Source of the DNA: Virgibacillus sp. SK37
Lineage (GTDB): Bacteria > Bacillota > Bacilli > Bacillales > Amphibacillaceae
Assembly: GCF_000725285.1 (NCBI RefSeq)
Contig: NZ_CP007161.1
Location: 977,911 to 1,041,910 of the forward strand
Direction of reading: 5' to 3'
Length of the DNA: 64,000 nucleotides
Under the pieces are notes generated by a model. That model was not told where the DNA came from, searched no databases, and saw only the letters and a program-made list of their open reading frames with translations. The translations under genes were made by a program, and so were the position numbers. How positions within the stretch are numbered: the first letter of the stretch is position 1; every line of letters starts with the position of its first letter. Shown here piece after piece: positions 8,948 to 18,150 of the stretch.

Positions 8948-10759
8948 TTAATGCTGTGCTACTTCCAATTCATCAATTAACGAAGCGACATAATTAACAG
9001 CTTGATTAATGGCATCAGGCTTGGACATGTCTACCCCAGCCTGTTGAATTAGATGGAGAGGTTTTTCTGTTCCACCGGCTTTTAACACATCCAGCCAGCG
9101 GTCAACAGCTGGTTTTCCTTCTGACTTTATTTGCTGTGCTACAGCAGTTGAAACAGTTAACCCTGCAGAGTATGTATATGGATAAAGACCCATATAGTAA
9201 TGTGGTTGACGCATCCAAGTCAAACCCGCGCCTTCGTCAAACTCGACAGCATCCCTCCAGAAATTTTCCAATGTTTGTAGTTTTTGCTCTGAGAGAATGT
9301 TAGCAGTTAAAGGCGTGCCTTCTTCTGCCAATTGGTATACTTTTCGTTGGAATTCTCCTTCCAAAAGATGGGTAACAAAGTTGTGATAATAGGTTCCTAA
9401 TAGTTGTGTGATTATCCAGCTTCTCATACGTGCATCATTCGTTTTGGAAAGCAAGTGCTCTGCCAATAGCAATTCATTTAATGTAGAGGGTGCTTCTACA
9501 AAATAGGTTGAAGGGCGTGTGTTGATAAATGCTTGGTTTTTACCAGCAAGATAGAAATGCCCGGCATGGCCTAATTCATGTGCAAGGATGAAAGCACCTC
9601 TCATCATATCCGTCCAGGTAACTAAAATATAAGGATGGACACCATACGGACTAGAACAGAAGGCCCCACTCGCTTTACCATTATTATTAGCACGGTCCAC
9701 CCATCGATTAGTTAAAGCATCCTCCATAATCTTACTATATTCTGGTCCCATTACTTGCAAAGCTTCTAAAATAGTTGTTTTTGCTTCATCATAGCTTGTT
9801 TCGGGATTAAAGGCAGGATCCAACGGAGCTTTTAAATCATAATAATGCAATTTATCCAACCCTAACTTTTCCTTCTTTAGCTTGGCATATCGTTGCATAT
9901 GGGGAGCAAGCTTGTCTTGGATTACATTTAGCTGTTGATGATACATTTCTTTGGTTACTTGTTGTGGGTGTAACAGCATATCTGTGACAGATTCATAGGA
10001 ACGTAAGCGAGACATAGTCACCTGTTTAGACACTTCAGTAGCATATGTTGCTGCATAGGTATTTTTATACTGCTCCAAGGTATGAATAAAAGATTGGTAT
10101 GCTTTACGTCGGATAGATGGGTCTGCTGATAATTCATATTTGTCCTCATATAAAGCAGCTGACATAGGCAATTCACTACTATCATCTATGGTAATTGGAG
10201 AAAAGCGCATGTCAGCAGATTTGCTGCGTTGGTATATCATATAAGGTGCATCATGAACTACTCCAAGAGCAGCTAGTGTTTCTTCAACTTCTGGTGAAAG
10301 AATATGTTTTTTCTTTTCCAATATATCTTCAAGCATCTTTTTATATGGTAGGAGTGCAGGTAACTCACGTAAATAATTTTCCACCATAATAGGTTCGAGC
10401 TTCAATAATTCGGACTGAACAAAAGAGATTTTGGTACTGATAGCGGAAAGTGCTGCAGACACTTTTGCACTATCTCGTTGGTTAGTCGGATCTGTTCCAT
10501 CTGCGCTTGCTTTTAAATTGGCGTATGTGGCTACAAGAACAAGTCTCTTTTGATATTCTTCAAAGTCAGTCAGGCAGCTAAGCAAAGTTGAAGCACTTTC
10601 CCCAACTTTTCCTTTATATTGTGTAACAGAGGTTATTTCCTTTTGGATTGTATCTAACTCTTTTTCCCAGGCGGCATGGTTAATAAATAAATCAGTTAAA
10701 TCCCATGTCTCATCCACAGCCATGTCTGCACGATCTAAACTTTTTACTCCGGACTTCAT
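8948..10759 (-). CDS. pepF: Oligoendopeptidase F (M3 metallopeptidase)
   Basis: This 603-residue cytoplasmic zinc peptidase has an N-terminal helical M3B domain and a catalytic domain with HELGH at 394-398 and the downstream glutamate region APSTLNELLLAEH. The family cleaves short peptides (about 7-17 residues) during peptide recycling. ATG at 10759 is preceded by a GGAG-containing site (AAGGAGTTTTC on the minus strand). It stands alone, convergent with hemY, with a repeat-rich 0.7-kb gap upstream. In B. subtilis pepF lies elsewhere, so this is a local departure from synteny. Confidence 0.93.
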   Translation of the reverse strand: MKSGVKSLDRADMAVDETWDLTDLFINHAAWEKELDTIQKEITSVTQYKGKVGESASTLLSCLTDFEEYQKRLVLVATYANLKASADGTDPTNQRDSAKVSAALSAISTKISFVQSELLKLEPIMVENYLRELPALLPYKKMLEDILEKKKHILSPEVEETLAALGVVHDAPYMIYQRSKSADMRFSPITIDDSSELPMSAALYEDKYELSADPSIRRKAYQSFIHTLEQYKNTYAATYATEVSKQVTMSRLRSYESVTDMLLHPQQVTKEMYHQQLNVIQDKLAPHMQRYAKLKKEKLGLDKLHYYDLKAPLDPAFNPETSYDEAKTTILEALQVMGPEYSKIMEDALTNRWVDRANNNGKASGAFCSSPYGVHPYILVTWTDMMRGAFILAHELGHAGHFYLAGKNQAFINTRPSTYFVEAPSTLNELLLAEHLLSKTNDARMRSWIITQLLGTYYHNFVTHLLEGEFQRKVYQLAEEGTPLTANILSEQKLQTLENFWRDAVEFDEGAGLTWMRQPHYYMGLYPYTYSAGLTVSTAVAQQIKSEGKPAVDRWLDVLKAGGTEKPLHLIQQAGVDMSKPDAINQAVNYVASLIDELEVAQH

Positions 10760-10984
10760 AAGAAAACTCCTTCCACAAACTTATTTCGTCACTCTAATTA
10801 AGTATAATATAAAATAGGGCAGAAGGGTATGACTTTTCAAAATAATACTAATAGTGCTTGCGTAATCAGTATTGTATCTAAGATGAAAACAAGTTTATTG
10901 CAAAGACTGAGGTGAGCCGTAATATCCTATAATTTCACTGCATAGTTGGAGTAAAATGCGAACTAAAGTAGACTTATTTCTCTG

Positions 10985-11347
10985 TTAATGCAACAAGACT
11001 AAATAACACCGCTACGGAAAAATACTGCGCTTTCCGGGGTCTCACCTATGCCTCATCTCCCCCAGAAGTCTCCGTATTTTTCCTTCGCTACTATTTTCTA
11101 TTATATCTACGAAGAAAATTTGCGTTCACATAGATTCAAAATATGCTGTGTACGAATTGATTGGAGTGGAGGGCGGCGACTCCTGCCGGAATAGCATGAG
11201 GCGAAGACCCTGGACGGAGCGTAGCGGAGGAAGCGGCTGAGGCCATGCCGGCGGAAAGCGTCCGCCTGAAACGCAAATCAATGGGTGCTTCCTCTGTAAA
11301 TGAATTACTCCATTCTCAACAACGTCGTAGTATATATATTTTGCGAA
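10985..11347. repeat. Large structured intergenic repeat, copy B
   Basis: This is the shortest full copy of the family. Module 1 pairs GGAAAAATAC (11016-11025) with GTATTTTTCC (11074-11083), the same helix as in copy A but with different bases on both sides. Module 2 runs from CGAATTGATT (11153) to AATCAATGGG (11276-11285) and is almost identical to copy A without its 57-bp insert. No gene is seen in 10760-11480. Confidence 0.8.
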
Positions 11348-11480
11348 TTATTATTTAGAGCTAAATTGTAAGGATGTATAGATGCAAAAAAAATAACAGC
11401 TATGGGTATAGCTGTCAGTTAGGAAGATTGTGTTGTATTACAGTAGGCGTAAATCAGATAATTCATTTGTTGTTATACAG

Positions 11481-11609
11481 TTATCTTGCTGGATGATCAC
11501 ATTCGTCACATAAATTCCCATAACAGTCTGCTTTTTCATGCATATCATGACCGCATTGGCTACACTTCTTTTTAGGTAGGTTTCTAAAGAATTCAAGAAC
11601 ATTTAACAT
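11481..11609 (-). CDS. yhfH: YhfH-type small zinc-ribbon protein
   Basis: This is a 42-residue protein with C16-x2-C19 and C34-x2-C37 plus C29, a likely zinc ribbon. The N-terminus MLNVLEFFRNLP is characteristic of the YhfH family. ATG 11609 has a strong GAGGAGG 5-6 bp upstream; the longer open frame upstream is not needed. It is divergent from yhfI, as expected for the B. subtilis yhfH-yhfI-lplJ neighbourhood. Function unknown; size and charge suggest a nucleic-acid- or protein-binding role, which is only a guess. Confidence 0.8.
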   Translation of the reverse strand: MLNVLEFFRNLPKKKCSQCGHDMHEKADCYGNLCDECDHPAR

Positions 11610-11750
11610 GTGGATCCTCCTCATATTTGAATTAAATACATTGTAATATAACAGTATGTTAAAAGTCAACCATGTGTTACAACATATTTTAAAATTTCTT
11701 TCTATCGGATATAATGAAGCTACAAATAGTCATGAAAGGTTGGAATGATT

Positions 11751-12482
11751 ATGAAGTTAACTGTTATTGGTTATTGGGGAGGCTATCCTGCTGCGGATGG
11801 TGCTACGTCTGCATATCTCCTTGAAAAAGATGGGTTTACTCTCCTTGTGGACGCGGGAAGTGGTTCCTTGTCAAAATTACAAAAATACATATCACCAAAT
11901 GAGCTTAATGCGGTAATCTTGTCTCATTACCATCATGACCATGTTGCAGATATTGGTGTACTACAATATGCGAGGCTTGTATCTTATTATATAACAGGGG
12001 TTCAAGAAGTATTACCTATTTATGCGCATACAGAAGATCAAAAATTTGCGAGTTTAACTCATGAATATACGAAAGGGATTGAATACAATCCAGAGAAGCC
12101 ATTAGAAGTGGGACCATTTCGCATTACTTTTTTAAAAACGAAACATCCTGTACCATGTTATGGAATGCGTATAACAGATGGGAAGTCCTCAATTGTATAT
12201 ACTGCTGACACTGCATATACAGAGGAGTGGGTCCCGTTTGCGAGTAATGCTGATCTATTAATAGCGGACTGTAACTTTTATGCAGATCAGGATGGTTCAA
12301 ATGCGGGTCATATGACTAGTAAGGAGTGTGGCACGATTGCAGACCAAGCGAACGTGAAACAACTGTTGTTAAGTCATTTACCACAATACAGAGAACGTAA
12401 TCAATTGGTTACGGAAGCAAAACACTATTATCAAGGTTCTGTGAATCTTGCGGCAGAGGGGTTTATCTGGCGAAATACATAG
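11751..12482 (+). CDS. yhfI: YhfI metallo-beta-lactamase-fold hydrolase
   Basis: This 243-residue protein has the metal-binding signature HYHHDH (59-64), a second-shell TKHPVPCYGMRI His, D of YTADTAY and a final H of LSHLP. The pattern is that of RNase Z/phosphodiesterase-like MBL proteins. I use ATG 11751, because family members begin MK(V/L)TVIG; ATG 11745 is also possible. The substrate is unknown. The next gene, lplJ, begins 71 bp downstream and may share its transcript, as in B. subtilis. Confidence 0.85.
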   Translation: MKLTVIGYWGGYPAADGATSAYLLEKDGFTLLVDAGSGSLSKLQKYISPNELNAVILSHYHHDHVADIGVLQYARLVSYYITGVQEVLPIYAHTEDQKFASLTHEYTKGIEYNPEKPLEVGPFRITFLKTKHPVPCYGMRITDGKSSIVYTADTAYTEEWVPFASNADLLIADCNFYADQDGSNAGHMTSKECGTIADQANVKQLLLSHLPQYRERNQLVTEAKHYYQGSVNLAAEGFIWRNT

Positions 12483-12553
12483 CATTAGTTTTGCTTAAGG
12501 AGAACGATTCCATTAAACTAGAAAGTGGAATGGAAATTAAGGGAGGAATACTT

Positions 12554-13549
12554 ATGAAATTCATTGATAATAAAGGAATTACAGATCCAAGTATTAACTT
12601 GGCATTAGAAGAATATGTTTTACAAAATTTCGGGGAAAACGATACATATTTACTTTTTTATGTGAATCAACCTTCCATTATTATTGGGCGTAATCAAAAT
12701 ACTATTGAAGAAATAAATACGGATTATGTGGACAAGCACGATATTAAAGTTGTTCGCAGGCTTTCAGGTGGGGGAGCAGTATATCATGATGAAGGTAATC
12801 TAAATTTCAGTTTCATCACGAAAGATGATGGAAACAGCTTCCAAAACTTTGCTAAATTTACTCAACCAGTGGTGGAGGCACTTAATAAACTAGGTGTTCC
12901 TGCAGAGCTGAAGGGTCGGAACGATCTTATTGTAAATGGGCGAAAGATTTCAGGAAACGCGATGTTTTCCACAAAAGGCCGTATGTTTAGCCATGGTACA
13001 TTAATGTTAGATTCTGAAATTGAAAACGTAGTTTCTGCATTAAAAGTTAAGAAAGAAAAGATTCAATCAAAGGGTATAAAATCTATACGCAGTAGAGTTG
13101 CGAATATTTCTGAATTTCTTGATGAGAAGGTTTCCATGCAAGATTTTAAAGACATTATTTTGCGTTACATTTTTGAAGTAGATGATGTTAATAAGGTGCC
13201 ACGCTATGAGCTGACTGAAAAAGACTGGGAAAACGTAAAACAAATTTCTAAAGAACGTTATCAAAACTGGGATTGGAATTATGGAAAATCCCCTACTTTT
13301 AATATACAAGAATCATATAAATTTGATGCAGGTCTAGTTGATGTTCGCTTAGATGTCAAAAAAGGTATTATTGAGAATTGTAAAATTTATGGGGACTTTT
13401 TTGGTGTTGGAGAAGTGAGCGTAATTGAGGAAAGGCTTTCTGGTGTTCGCCACAACCGCCAAGCAATTGAAGAAGCATTAGCAGACGTGGACGTGCCTCA
13501 CTATCTGGGGAGAATATCCAAAGAAGACTTTATTAATCTTATCTATTAA
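12554..13549 (+). CDS. lplJ: Lipoate-protein ligase LplJ
   Basis: The enzyme activates free lipoate with ATP and attaches it to E2 subunits and GcvH. At 331 residues it equals the B. subtilis enzyme. The RRLSGGGAVYHDEGN motif (68-82) and GRNDLIVNGRKISGNA (lipoyl-AMP lysine region) are intact, followed by the C-terminal accessory domain. I chose ATG 12554, behind GGGAGGA, over the TTG at 12491, which would add 21 residues foreign to the family. Confidence 0.93.
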   Translation: MKFIDNKGITDPSINLALEEYVLQNFGENDTYLLFYVNQPSIIIGRNQNTIEEINTDYVDKHDIKVVRRLSGGGAVYHDEGNLNFSFITKDDGNSFQNFAKFTQPVVEALNKLGVPAELKGRNDLIVNGRKISGNAMFSTKGRMFSHGTLMLDSEIENVVSALKVKKEKIQSKGIKSIRSRVANISEFLDEKVSMQDFKDIILRYIFEVDDVNKVPRYELTEKDWENVKQISKERYQNWDWNYGKSPTFNIQESYKFDAGLVDVRLDVKKGIIENCKIYGDFFGVGEVSVIEERLSGVRHNRQAIEEALADVDVPHYLGRISKEDFINLIY

Positions 13550-13559
13550 CTGGAGTCAG

Positions 13560-13592
13560 GCGTATGAATCTTTAGATTTGTACGCTTTTTTA
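13560..13592 (+). terminator. Terminator after lplJ
   Basis: GCGTA and AATCT pair with AGATT and TACGC, followed by TTTTTTA. The rest of the 287-bp gap to yhfL holds the yhfL promoter and operator. A 60-codon open frame there (13578-13760) has no ribosome binding site. Confidence 0.6.
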
Positions 13593-13801
13593 TATTTAAA
13601 GTTAAAGTCTATTGCGTTTCAATTGTTCTACTTTTTACTGTGGAAGAACACTTTATTTCCGACAGATAAAGTATCACGGCATCGCATTTTCCCCAACGTT
13701 TTTGATAATAAATGTTACCGCTTCCACTTGAAAAATAACTCTTTGTATTTTATACTTTAAATTGTACTAAAATTCATAAGGTTTTAAGTATGGCAATAAA
13801 A

Positions 13802-13819
13802 TGAATGATTATTCATTCA
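13802..13819. promoter_or_regulatory. FadR operator upstream of yhfL
   Basis: TGAATGATTATTCATTCA is a 7-4-7 dyad matching the Bacillus FadR (YsiA) consensus TGAATGA(M)TA(N)TCATTCA. It lies 17 bp before the yhfL start, where binding would block transcription until long-chain acyl-CoA releases the repressor. B. subtilis lcfB/yhfL is a known FadR target. Confidence 0.9.
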
Positions 13820-13836
13820 TAATATAAGGGGGTTTC

Positions 13837-15378
13837 ATGGTGAATTTAAGTAAACAATTATCCATTACAGCAGAGAATAATCCACAAAAAGCAGCATTTA
13901 TTTTTGAAAATCAAAAGACAAGTTATATGGAATTAGAGGGTGCGGTCCGAAAATTTGCTTCACAATTGGAGGGGCTTGGTTATAAGCAAGGTGACCATAT
14001 TGCACTTGTTGTGGGAAACAGTCCTTACTTTGTAATTGGATTGTATGGCGCGCTGAGAATGGGGCTTACAGTGATCCCGATTAATCCATTATATACACCA
14101 TACGAATTGACCTATATTCTAAAAAATGGAGACATTAAAGCAGTTATCACGATGGATGTACTGCTTGAAAAGTTTACAGCTATTGCTGAGCAATTACCTG
14201 AAATAAGCCATTACATAACTTGTGAAACAAGTGAAAAAATCGACATACAAGCACATCCTCTATCAGCTAAATTGCAATCGTTTTCAAAGTTGATCCATGA
14301 TGGTGATGCCAAATATACGGGTCCAGAATTGGAGGAAGAGGATACTGCCATTATTTTATATACGTCCGGCACAACCGGGACACCTAAGGGTGCGATGCTT
14401 ACACATAAAAATCTATATTCCAATGCCAGAGATGTAGCTGACTATTTAACAATAAGCGGAGAAGATCGGGTTGTTGCGGCGTTGCCAATGTTCCATGTGT
14501 TTTGTTTAACTGTATCGCTGAACGCTCCTTTAATGAATGGTGGAACCATTTTAATTTTGCCAAAGTTTTCTCCACAGGATGTTTTCAGAGTAACAAAGGA
14601 ACATCATGCAACGATTTTTGCTGGTGTTCCGACAATGTATAACTACTTACTGCAAACTGCCAAAGGCCATGTAGAAGACTTTTCAGGTGTTCGCTTGTGT
14701 ATTTCTGGAGGCGCATCTATGCCTGTTGCCTTGCTTAAGGAATTTGAAAAGACGTTTCATGTACAAATTTCTGAAGGATACGGTCTGTCTGAGGCGTCTC
14801 CAGTTACTTGCTTCAACCCATTGGATCGTCCACGAAAACCAGGCTCTATTGGTACTACTATAGTCAATGTGAAAAACAAAGTTGTTGATGAGTTCGGGGA
14901 AGAGGTACCTGTAGGAGAAGTAGGAGAATTAGTTGTCCATGGTCCTAATGTAATGAAGGGTTACTATAAAATGCCCGAAGAAACAGCAGTTACTTTAAAA
15001 GACAATTGGTTATATACAGGAGATATGGCCAGAATGGATGACGAGGGTTATTTCTACATTGTAGATAGAAAGAAGGATCTCATTCTTGTTGGGGGTTATA
15101 ATGTTTATCCAAGAGAAGTAGAAGAAGTTCTATACTCCCATCCGAATGTATCCGAAGTAGCGGTTATCGGTGTTCCAGATCCAGAGACTGGTGAATCTGT
15201 TATGAGTTTTGTGGTTACAGATAATGCTGCATTAACGGAAAGAGAGTTAATAGCGTATTGCTCAGAACAATTGGCAAAGTATAAAGTTCCATCCAAAATT
15301 GAATTTTTGGAAGAGCTTCCGAAAAACACGACTGGAAAAATACTTAGAAAAAGCTTGCGAGAAAAAGTATCTAAGTAA
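13837..15378 (+). CDS. lcfB: Long-chain fatty acid-CoA ligase (LcfB/YhfL)
   Basis: This 513-residue ANL-superfamily enzyme has the phosphate-binding loop YTSGTTGTPKGAMLTHK (about 174-190), the YGLSEASP core motif, the hinge region YTGDMARMDDEGYFYIVDRKKD, and a C-terminal catalytic Lys in LPKNTTGKILRK. It converts fatty acids to acyl-CoA for beta-oxidation. ATG 13837 follows AAGGGGG. A FadR operator lies directly upstream, so expression should rise when long-chain acyl-CoA accumulates. It is monocistronic, with its own terminator. Confidence 0.93.
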   Translation: MVNLSKQLSITAENNPQKAAFIFENQKTSYMELEGAVRKFASQLEGLGYKQGDHIALVVGNSPYFVIGLYGALRMGLTVIPINPLYTPYELTYILKNGDIKAVITMDVLLEKFTAIAEQLPEISHYITCETSEKIDIQAHPLSAKLQSFSKLIHDGDAKYTGPELEEEDTAIILYTSGTTGTPKGAMLTHKNLYSNARDVADYLTISGEDRVVAALPMFHVFCLTVSLNAPLMNGGTILILPKFSPQDVFRVTKEHHATIFAGVPTMYNYLLQTAKGHVEDFSGVRLCISGGASMPVALLKEFEKTFHVQISEGYGLSEASPVTCFNPLDRPRKPGSIGTTIVNVKNKVVDEFGEEVPVGEVGELVVHGPNVMKGYYKMPEETAVTLKDNWLYTGDMARMDDEGYFYIVDRKKDLILVGGYNVYPREVEEVLYSHPNVSEVAVIGVPDPETGESVMSFVVTDNAALTERELIAYCSEQLAKYKVPSKIEFLEELPKNTTGKILRKSLREKVSK

Positions 15379-15394
15379 AAGGTGTAGAATGATG

Positions 15395-15434
15395 CTTCCT
15401 CTTAACTTTACACGTAGAGTGAGAGGGAGTTTTT
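15395..15434 (+). terminator. Terminator after lcfB
   Basis: CTTCCTCT pairs with AGAGGGAG (one G-U) and is followed by TTTTTT. Confidence 0.65.
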
Positions 15435-15513
15435 TACCAAATAATTATAAAATTCGTTATTTTAGTATCTTTTTTTCTTCGGTTTTGGTAAATTAGTATG
15501 GAAGCCGCTTTCT

Positions 15514-15530
15514 TTTCGTTTTAAACGAAA
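15514..15530 (+). promoter_or_regulatory. 17-bp perfect palindrome overlapping the comK ribosome binding site
   Basis: TTTCGTTTTAAACGAAA is a perfect 8-1-8 dyad. Its right arm (15523-15530) shares AAA with the Shine-Dalgarno AAAGGA (15528-15533) of comK. It could be a protein-binding dyad or, in RNA, a hairpin that limits ribosome access. Not a described element as far as I know. Confidence 0.5.
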
Positions 15531-15541
15531 GGATGAATAAT

Positions 15542-16066
15542 ATGTTAAATGATTTATATACCCCATTACCTGAAATCACTCCAATGACATTAGCGCTAAT
15601 TGCGTCGCGGGATAGGAAAGAAAACCGTACTACCCAAGTGGTTGAGGAAGATACGGAATATCTTGTACAAGCACATACAAGCAGACTTATAGACCAGTCT
15701 TGCAAGTACTTTGGAAGCAGTCTTAAAGGTCGCCAGGAAGGGACACGGGAGATTTGCGGAATTACCTACAAGGCCCCAATCACAATTAATCCCTCGAGCG
15801 GGATGTATTTCTTTCCAACTAATTCCCCCTCAAATTCAAATTGTTGCTGGATTGCCCATTCCCATATCGATCAGGTAAACCAAGTCCAAACCTCCGGTAC
15901 AGAAATTATCTTCAAAAATGGTAAAAAGATCTTTATTAATACCTCCTATGGAATTATCCTTAATCAGATTCAACGGACTGCTCAATACCGGTACTTACTG
16001 GATAAGCGGCTGCAGTTTTTGCAGAGACATCATGCAGATCGTGTTGCTGAATCGCCTTTTCCATAA
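15542..16066 (+). CDS. comK: Competence transcription factor ComK
   Basis: This 174-residue master regulator of DNA-uptake genes binds pairs of AAAAN5TTTT boxes. The diagnostic central block YFGSSLKGRQEGTREICG, then KAPITINP and the FFPTNSP...CCWIAHSH region, is intact. Start ATG 15542 is 8 bp after AAAGGA; the ATG at 15533 touches the ribosome binding site. B. subtilis ComK has 192 residues, so the C-terminal tail, which MecA/ClpCP recognises for degradation, may be a little shorter. The last 107 bp overlap the convergent yhjD-like gene. Confidence 0.93.
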   Translation: MLNDLYTPLPEITPMTLALIASRDRKENRTTQVVEEDTEYLVQAHTSRLIDQSCKYFGSSLKGRQEGTREICGITYKAPITINPSSGMYFFPTNSPSNSNCCWIAHSHIDQVNQVQTSGTEIIFKNGKKIFINTSYGIILNQIQRTAQYRYLLDKRLQFLQRHHADRVAESPFP

Positions 16067-16403
16067 GCTCCTGTAAAATGACCTCAACTTTTTTTCGTAT
16101 AGCAGGATTAAAGTAATTTCGCTTTTCTTCCTTTCCTCTGCAAACAAATAAAAACGATGAAAAGGAATCATTTTTAGTAAGGGTAAAAACTTTTAGTTGT
16201 TTTTTCTGCATTATTTTTCTCAGTTCCTTCCGTTCGCTCATACCAGCCGTTTCCATCTTCTCCAACGGTTTTAGGTACAATTCTTTAATTTTAAAAGGGC
16301 CTTTTTTAAAAAGTTGAATATCCTTTTGGATAACTACGAGGGCCATTGAAAGAAAAAGGAAACGAGAACCAATTTGCAACTCTTCATCACTAAGGTAACG
16401 CAT
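15960..16403 (-). CDS. yhjD: YhjD-like protein of unknown function
   Basis: This 147-residue soluble protein is lysine-rich. The middle (about 35-105) has the pattern of B. subtilis YhjD: KPLEKM, ELRKIMQKKQLKV, then LFVCRGKEEKRNYFNPAIRKKVE. The chosen ATG 16403 lies 8 bp after GGAGG; a GTG at 16409 is too close. The C-terminal 35 codons lie antisense to the end of comK. Position beside yhjE and the signal peptidase matches B. subtilis. Function unknown. Confidence 0.7.
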   Translation of the reverse strand: MRYLSDEELQIGSRFLFLSMALVVIQKDIQLFKKGPFKIKELYLKPLEKMETAGMSERKELRKIMQKKQLKVFTLTKNDSFSSFLFVCRGKEEKRNYFNPAIRKKVEVILQELMEKAIQQHDLHDVSAKTAAAYPVSTGIEQSVESD

Positions 16404-16619
16404 AAACACTCCTCCAATTATAGAACGTTTGTTCCTATTACTTTAGTATATGCCATAAAGCACATAAAATACAATATAAATTTCTGGAAATGAAAAGAAA
16501 GTGGCGAGATTTTACTTTTCAGAAAGAAGGGTTTACATTAAACTAAAACTAGTTAGACTATGAGTAAAGAAGGGAATTAAACAAGTAATAGATTTTACAT
16601 ACAGAGGGGATTCAGGCAC

Positions 16620-17264
16620 ATGTATTTATTGGATATCCAGCTATCTAATTGGCGAATGATGTTGGAAAACGATCAATTAGATGAGTATATTATGCAGCTT
16701 TTAAATAATTATGAAAATCTGGGTCCCATCCCAGGTATTTTATTACCTTTTATTGAAGCGTTTCTCCCTTTTTTGCCTTTAGTAGTCTTCGTTTTTGCAA
16801 ATGCGGCAGCCTACGGATTGCTGGAAGGCTTTCTTCTTTCTTGGGCAGGGTCAAGTCTTGGTGCCATTCTTGTCTTCTTTATCATCCGCCGACTTGGGGA
16901 CAAGAAGGTGTTCAGGTCAATACGAAAGAATAGACAGGTACAGAAGGTTACCGCATGGCTTGAAAGACATGGGTTTGGTCCACTGTTTTTATTAATGTGT
17001 TTTCCTTTCTCTCCCTCAGCCGTGATCAATGTGGTAGCAGGGCTCTCTAAAATAAGTATGCAGCAGTTTATTCTCGCTGTAATATTGGGAAAGTCGGTAA
17101 TGATATTTTCCTTGGCATATATTGGTTCAAGTATTTTAGAATTTGCGAAAAACCCAATGAAAACTATAATCGTTGGAATAGGTATTGTATTGTTCTGGGG
17201 AATAGGTAAGTTAATTGAGAAACATTTAGAGAAGAAAGCCCAATTGAAAGGGAGAAACGGTTAA
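16620..17264 (+). CDS. yhjE: TVP38/TMEM64 (DedA-like) membrane protein YhjE
   Basis: This 214-residue integral membrane protein has about five hydrophobic segments. The SNARE-associated (VTT/DedA) core covers about 45-165 with the re-entrant-loop motifs FLPFLPLVVFVFANAAAYG and LLMCFPFSPSAVINVVAGL. Relatives act in lipid scrambling or transport and envelope homeostasis. Start at ATG 16620 follows AGAGGGGATT. A signal peptidase begins 54 bp downstream, as in B. subtilis (yhjE-sipV), so the two are probably co-transcribed. Confidence 0.85.
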   Translation: MYLLDIQLSNWRMMLENDQLDEYIMQLLNNYENLGPIPGILLPFIEAFLPFLPLVVFVFANAAAYGLLEGFLLSWAGSSLGAILVFFIIRRLGDKKVFRSIRKNRQVQKVTAWLERHGFGPLFLLMCFPFSPSAVINVVAGLSKISMQQFILAVILGKSVMIFSLAYIGSSILEFAKNPMKTIIVGIGIVLFWGIGKLIEKHLEKKAQLKGRNG

Positions 17265-17318
17265 ACTTCATTAAACCAGGGTATTATAGTGATAGATAAT
17301 AATCCTGGAGTGATTAAG

Positions 17319-17864
17319 ATGAGGAAATTGAATTACCGTAAGTTTATCCCGGTAGTGATATTTGCAATAGCCATTGCAATAATATTCCGCACGGTGTTGT
17401 TCGCAAGTTATGTTGTGGATGGAGAGTCAATGGAGCCAACACTTTATGACGGAAATCTGTTAATGGTAAATAAAGTAGTATATAACCTGGAAAATGTAGA
17501 TCGGTTTGACGTCATTGTGTTCCACGCCAATCAACAGGATGATTATGTGAAACGCGTAATCGGATTGCCAGGTGATAAGATTGAGTATAAAGAGGATAAA
17601 TTATATATTAATGGCAAATATATAGAAGAAAAATTTTTAGAGCCATACAGGAATGTGAACGAAACGTTTACGGAAGACTTTACTTTGGAAGAGGTAACTG
17701 GAAAAGAAGAAGTACCTGAGGGTAAGTTATTTGTCATGGGAGATAACCGGGAAGACAGTCTTGACAGTAGATCGTTTGGATTTATATCCCAAAAGCAATT
17801 AGTAGGAAAAGTAGATGTGAAGTACTGGCCCCTCACGGAAGCAAGCTTAACTTTTGGTAAATAA
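17319..17864 (+). CDS. sipV: Type I signal peptidase (SipV-like)
   Basis: The protein has one N-terminal membrane anchor (about 9-29) and an extracytoplasmic catalytic domain with S37 in DGESMEPT and general base K78 in YVKRVIGLPGD, plus the MGDNREDSLDSR box. It cleaves Sec and Tat signal peptides. ATG 17319 (181 aa) has GGAG 9 bp upstream; the GTG at 17289 would add ten residues without a ribosome binding site. The position downstream of yhjE supports sipV orthology, though sip paralogues are hard to separate by sequence. Confidence 0.88.
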   Translation: MRKLNYRKFIPVVIFAIAIAIIFRTVLFASYVVDGESMEPTLYDGNLLMVNKVVYNLENVDRFDVIVFHANQQDDYVKRVIGLPGDKIEYKEDKLYINGKYIEEKFLEPYRNVNETFTEDFTLEEVTGKEEVPEGKLFVMGDNREDSLDSRSFGFISQKQLVGKVDVKYWPLTEASLTFGK

Positions 17865-17888
17865 AGGTCACTTACGCTTTTGTTCTCG

Positions 17889-17930
17889 AAAGCTTTCATC
17901 TTTGGTAAAATAAAGGATGAAAGCTTTTTT
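17889..17930 (+). terminator. Terminator after sipV
   Basis: AAAGCTTTCATC pairs with GATGAAAGCTTT around a 15-base loop, with a T run after it. The following 200 bp to addB is AT-rich, with no other feature seen. Confidence 0.85.
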
Positions 17931-18150
17931 GTGATTTTAATATATATGCTATTGATTAATGTATGGGATAACCTATGTACCTAACATTTGCAATGTAATT
18001 TTTTTGTTTCGCTTTTTGTTTGAAGGTTTTAGTTAATAAAAGTTTGTTTAACGTGCAGCTTATTGAAAATCGTACCGATACAAGTTCAATTTATATAGAA
18101 TATTTGCTACTGAATATATTTAAATAAGTGAGAGAATGGAGGAAGTGTTT

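Noticed and set aside
13578-13760. 60-codon frame between lplJ and yhfL
   Set aside because: It starts inside the lplJ terminator, has no ribosome binding site and reads as AT-rich low-complexity sequence.
15440-15500. ComK autoregulatory box upstream of comK
   Set aside because: AAAA and TTTT words occur, but I found none at the exact AAAAN5TTTT spacing in a proper pair.
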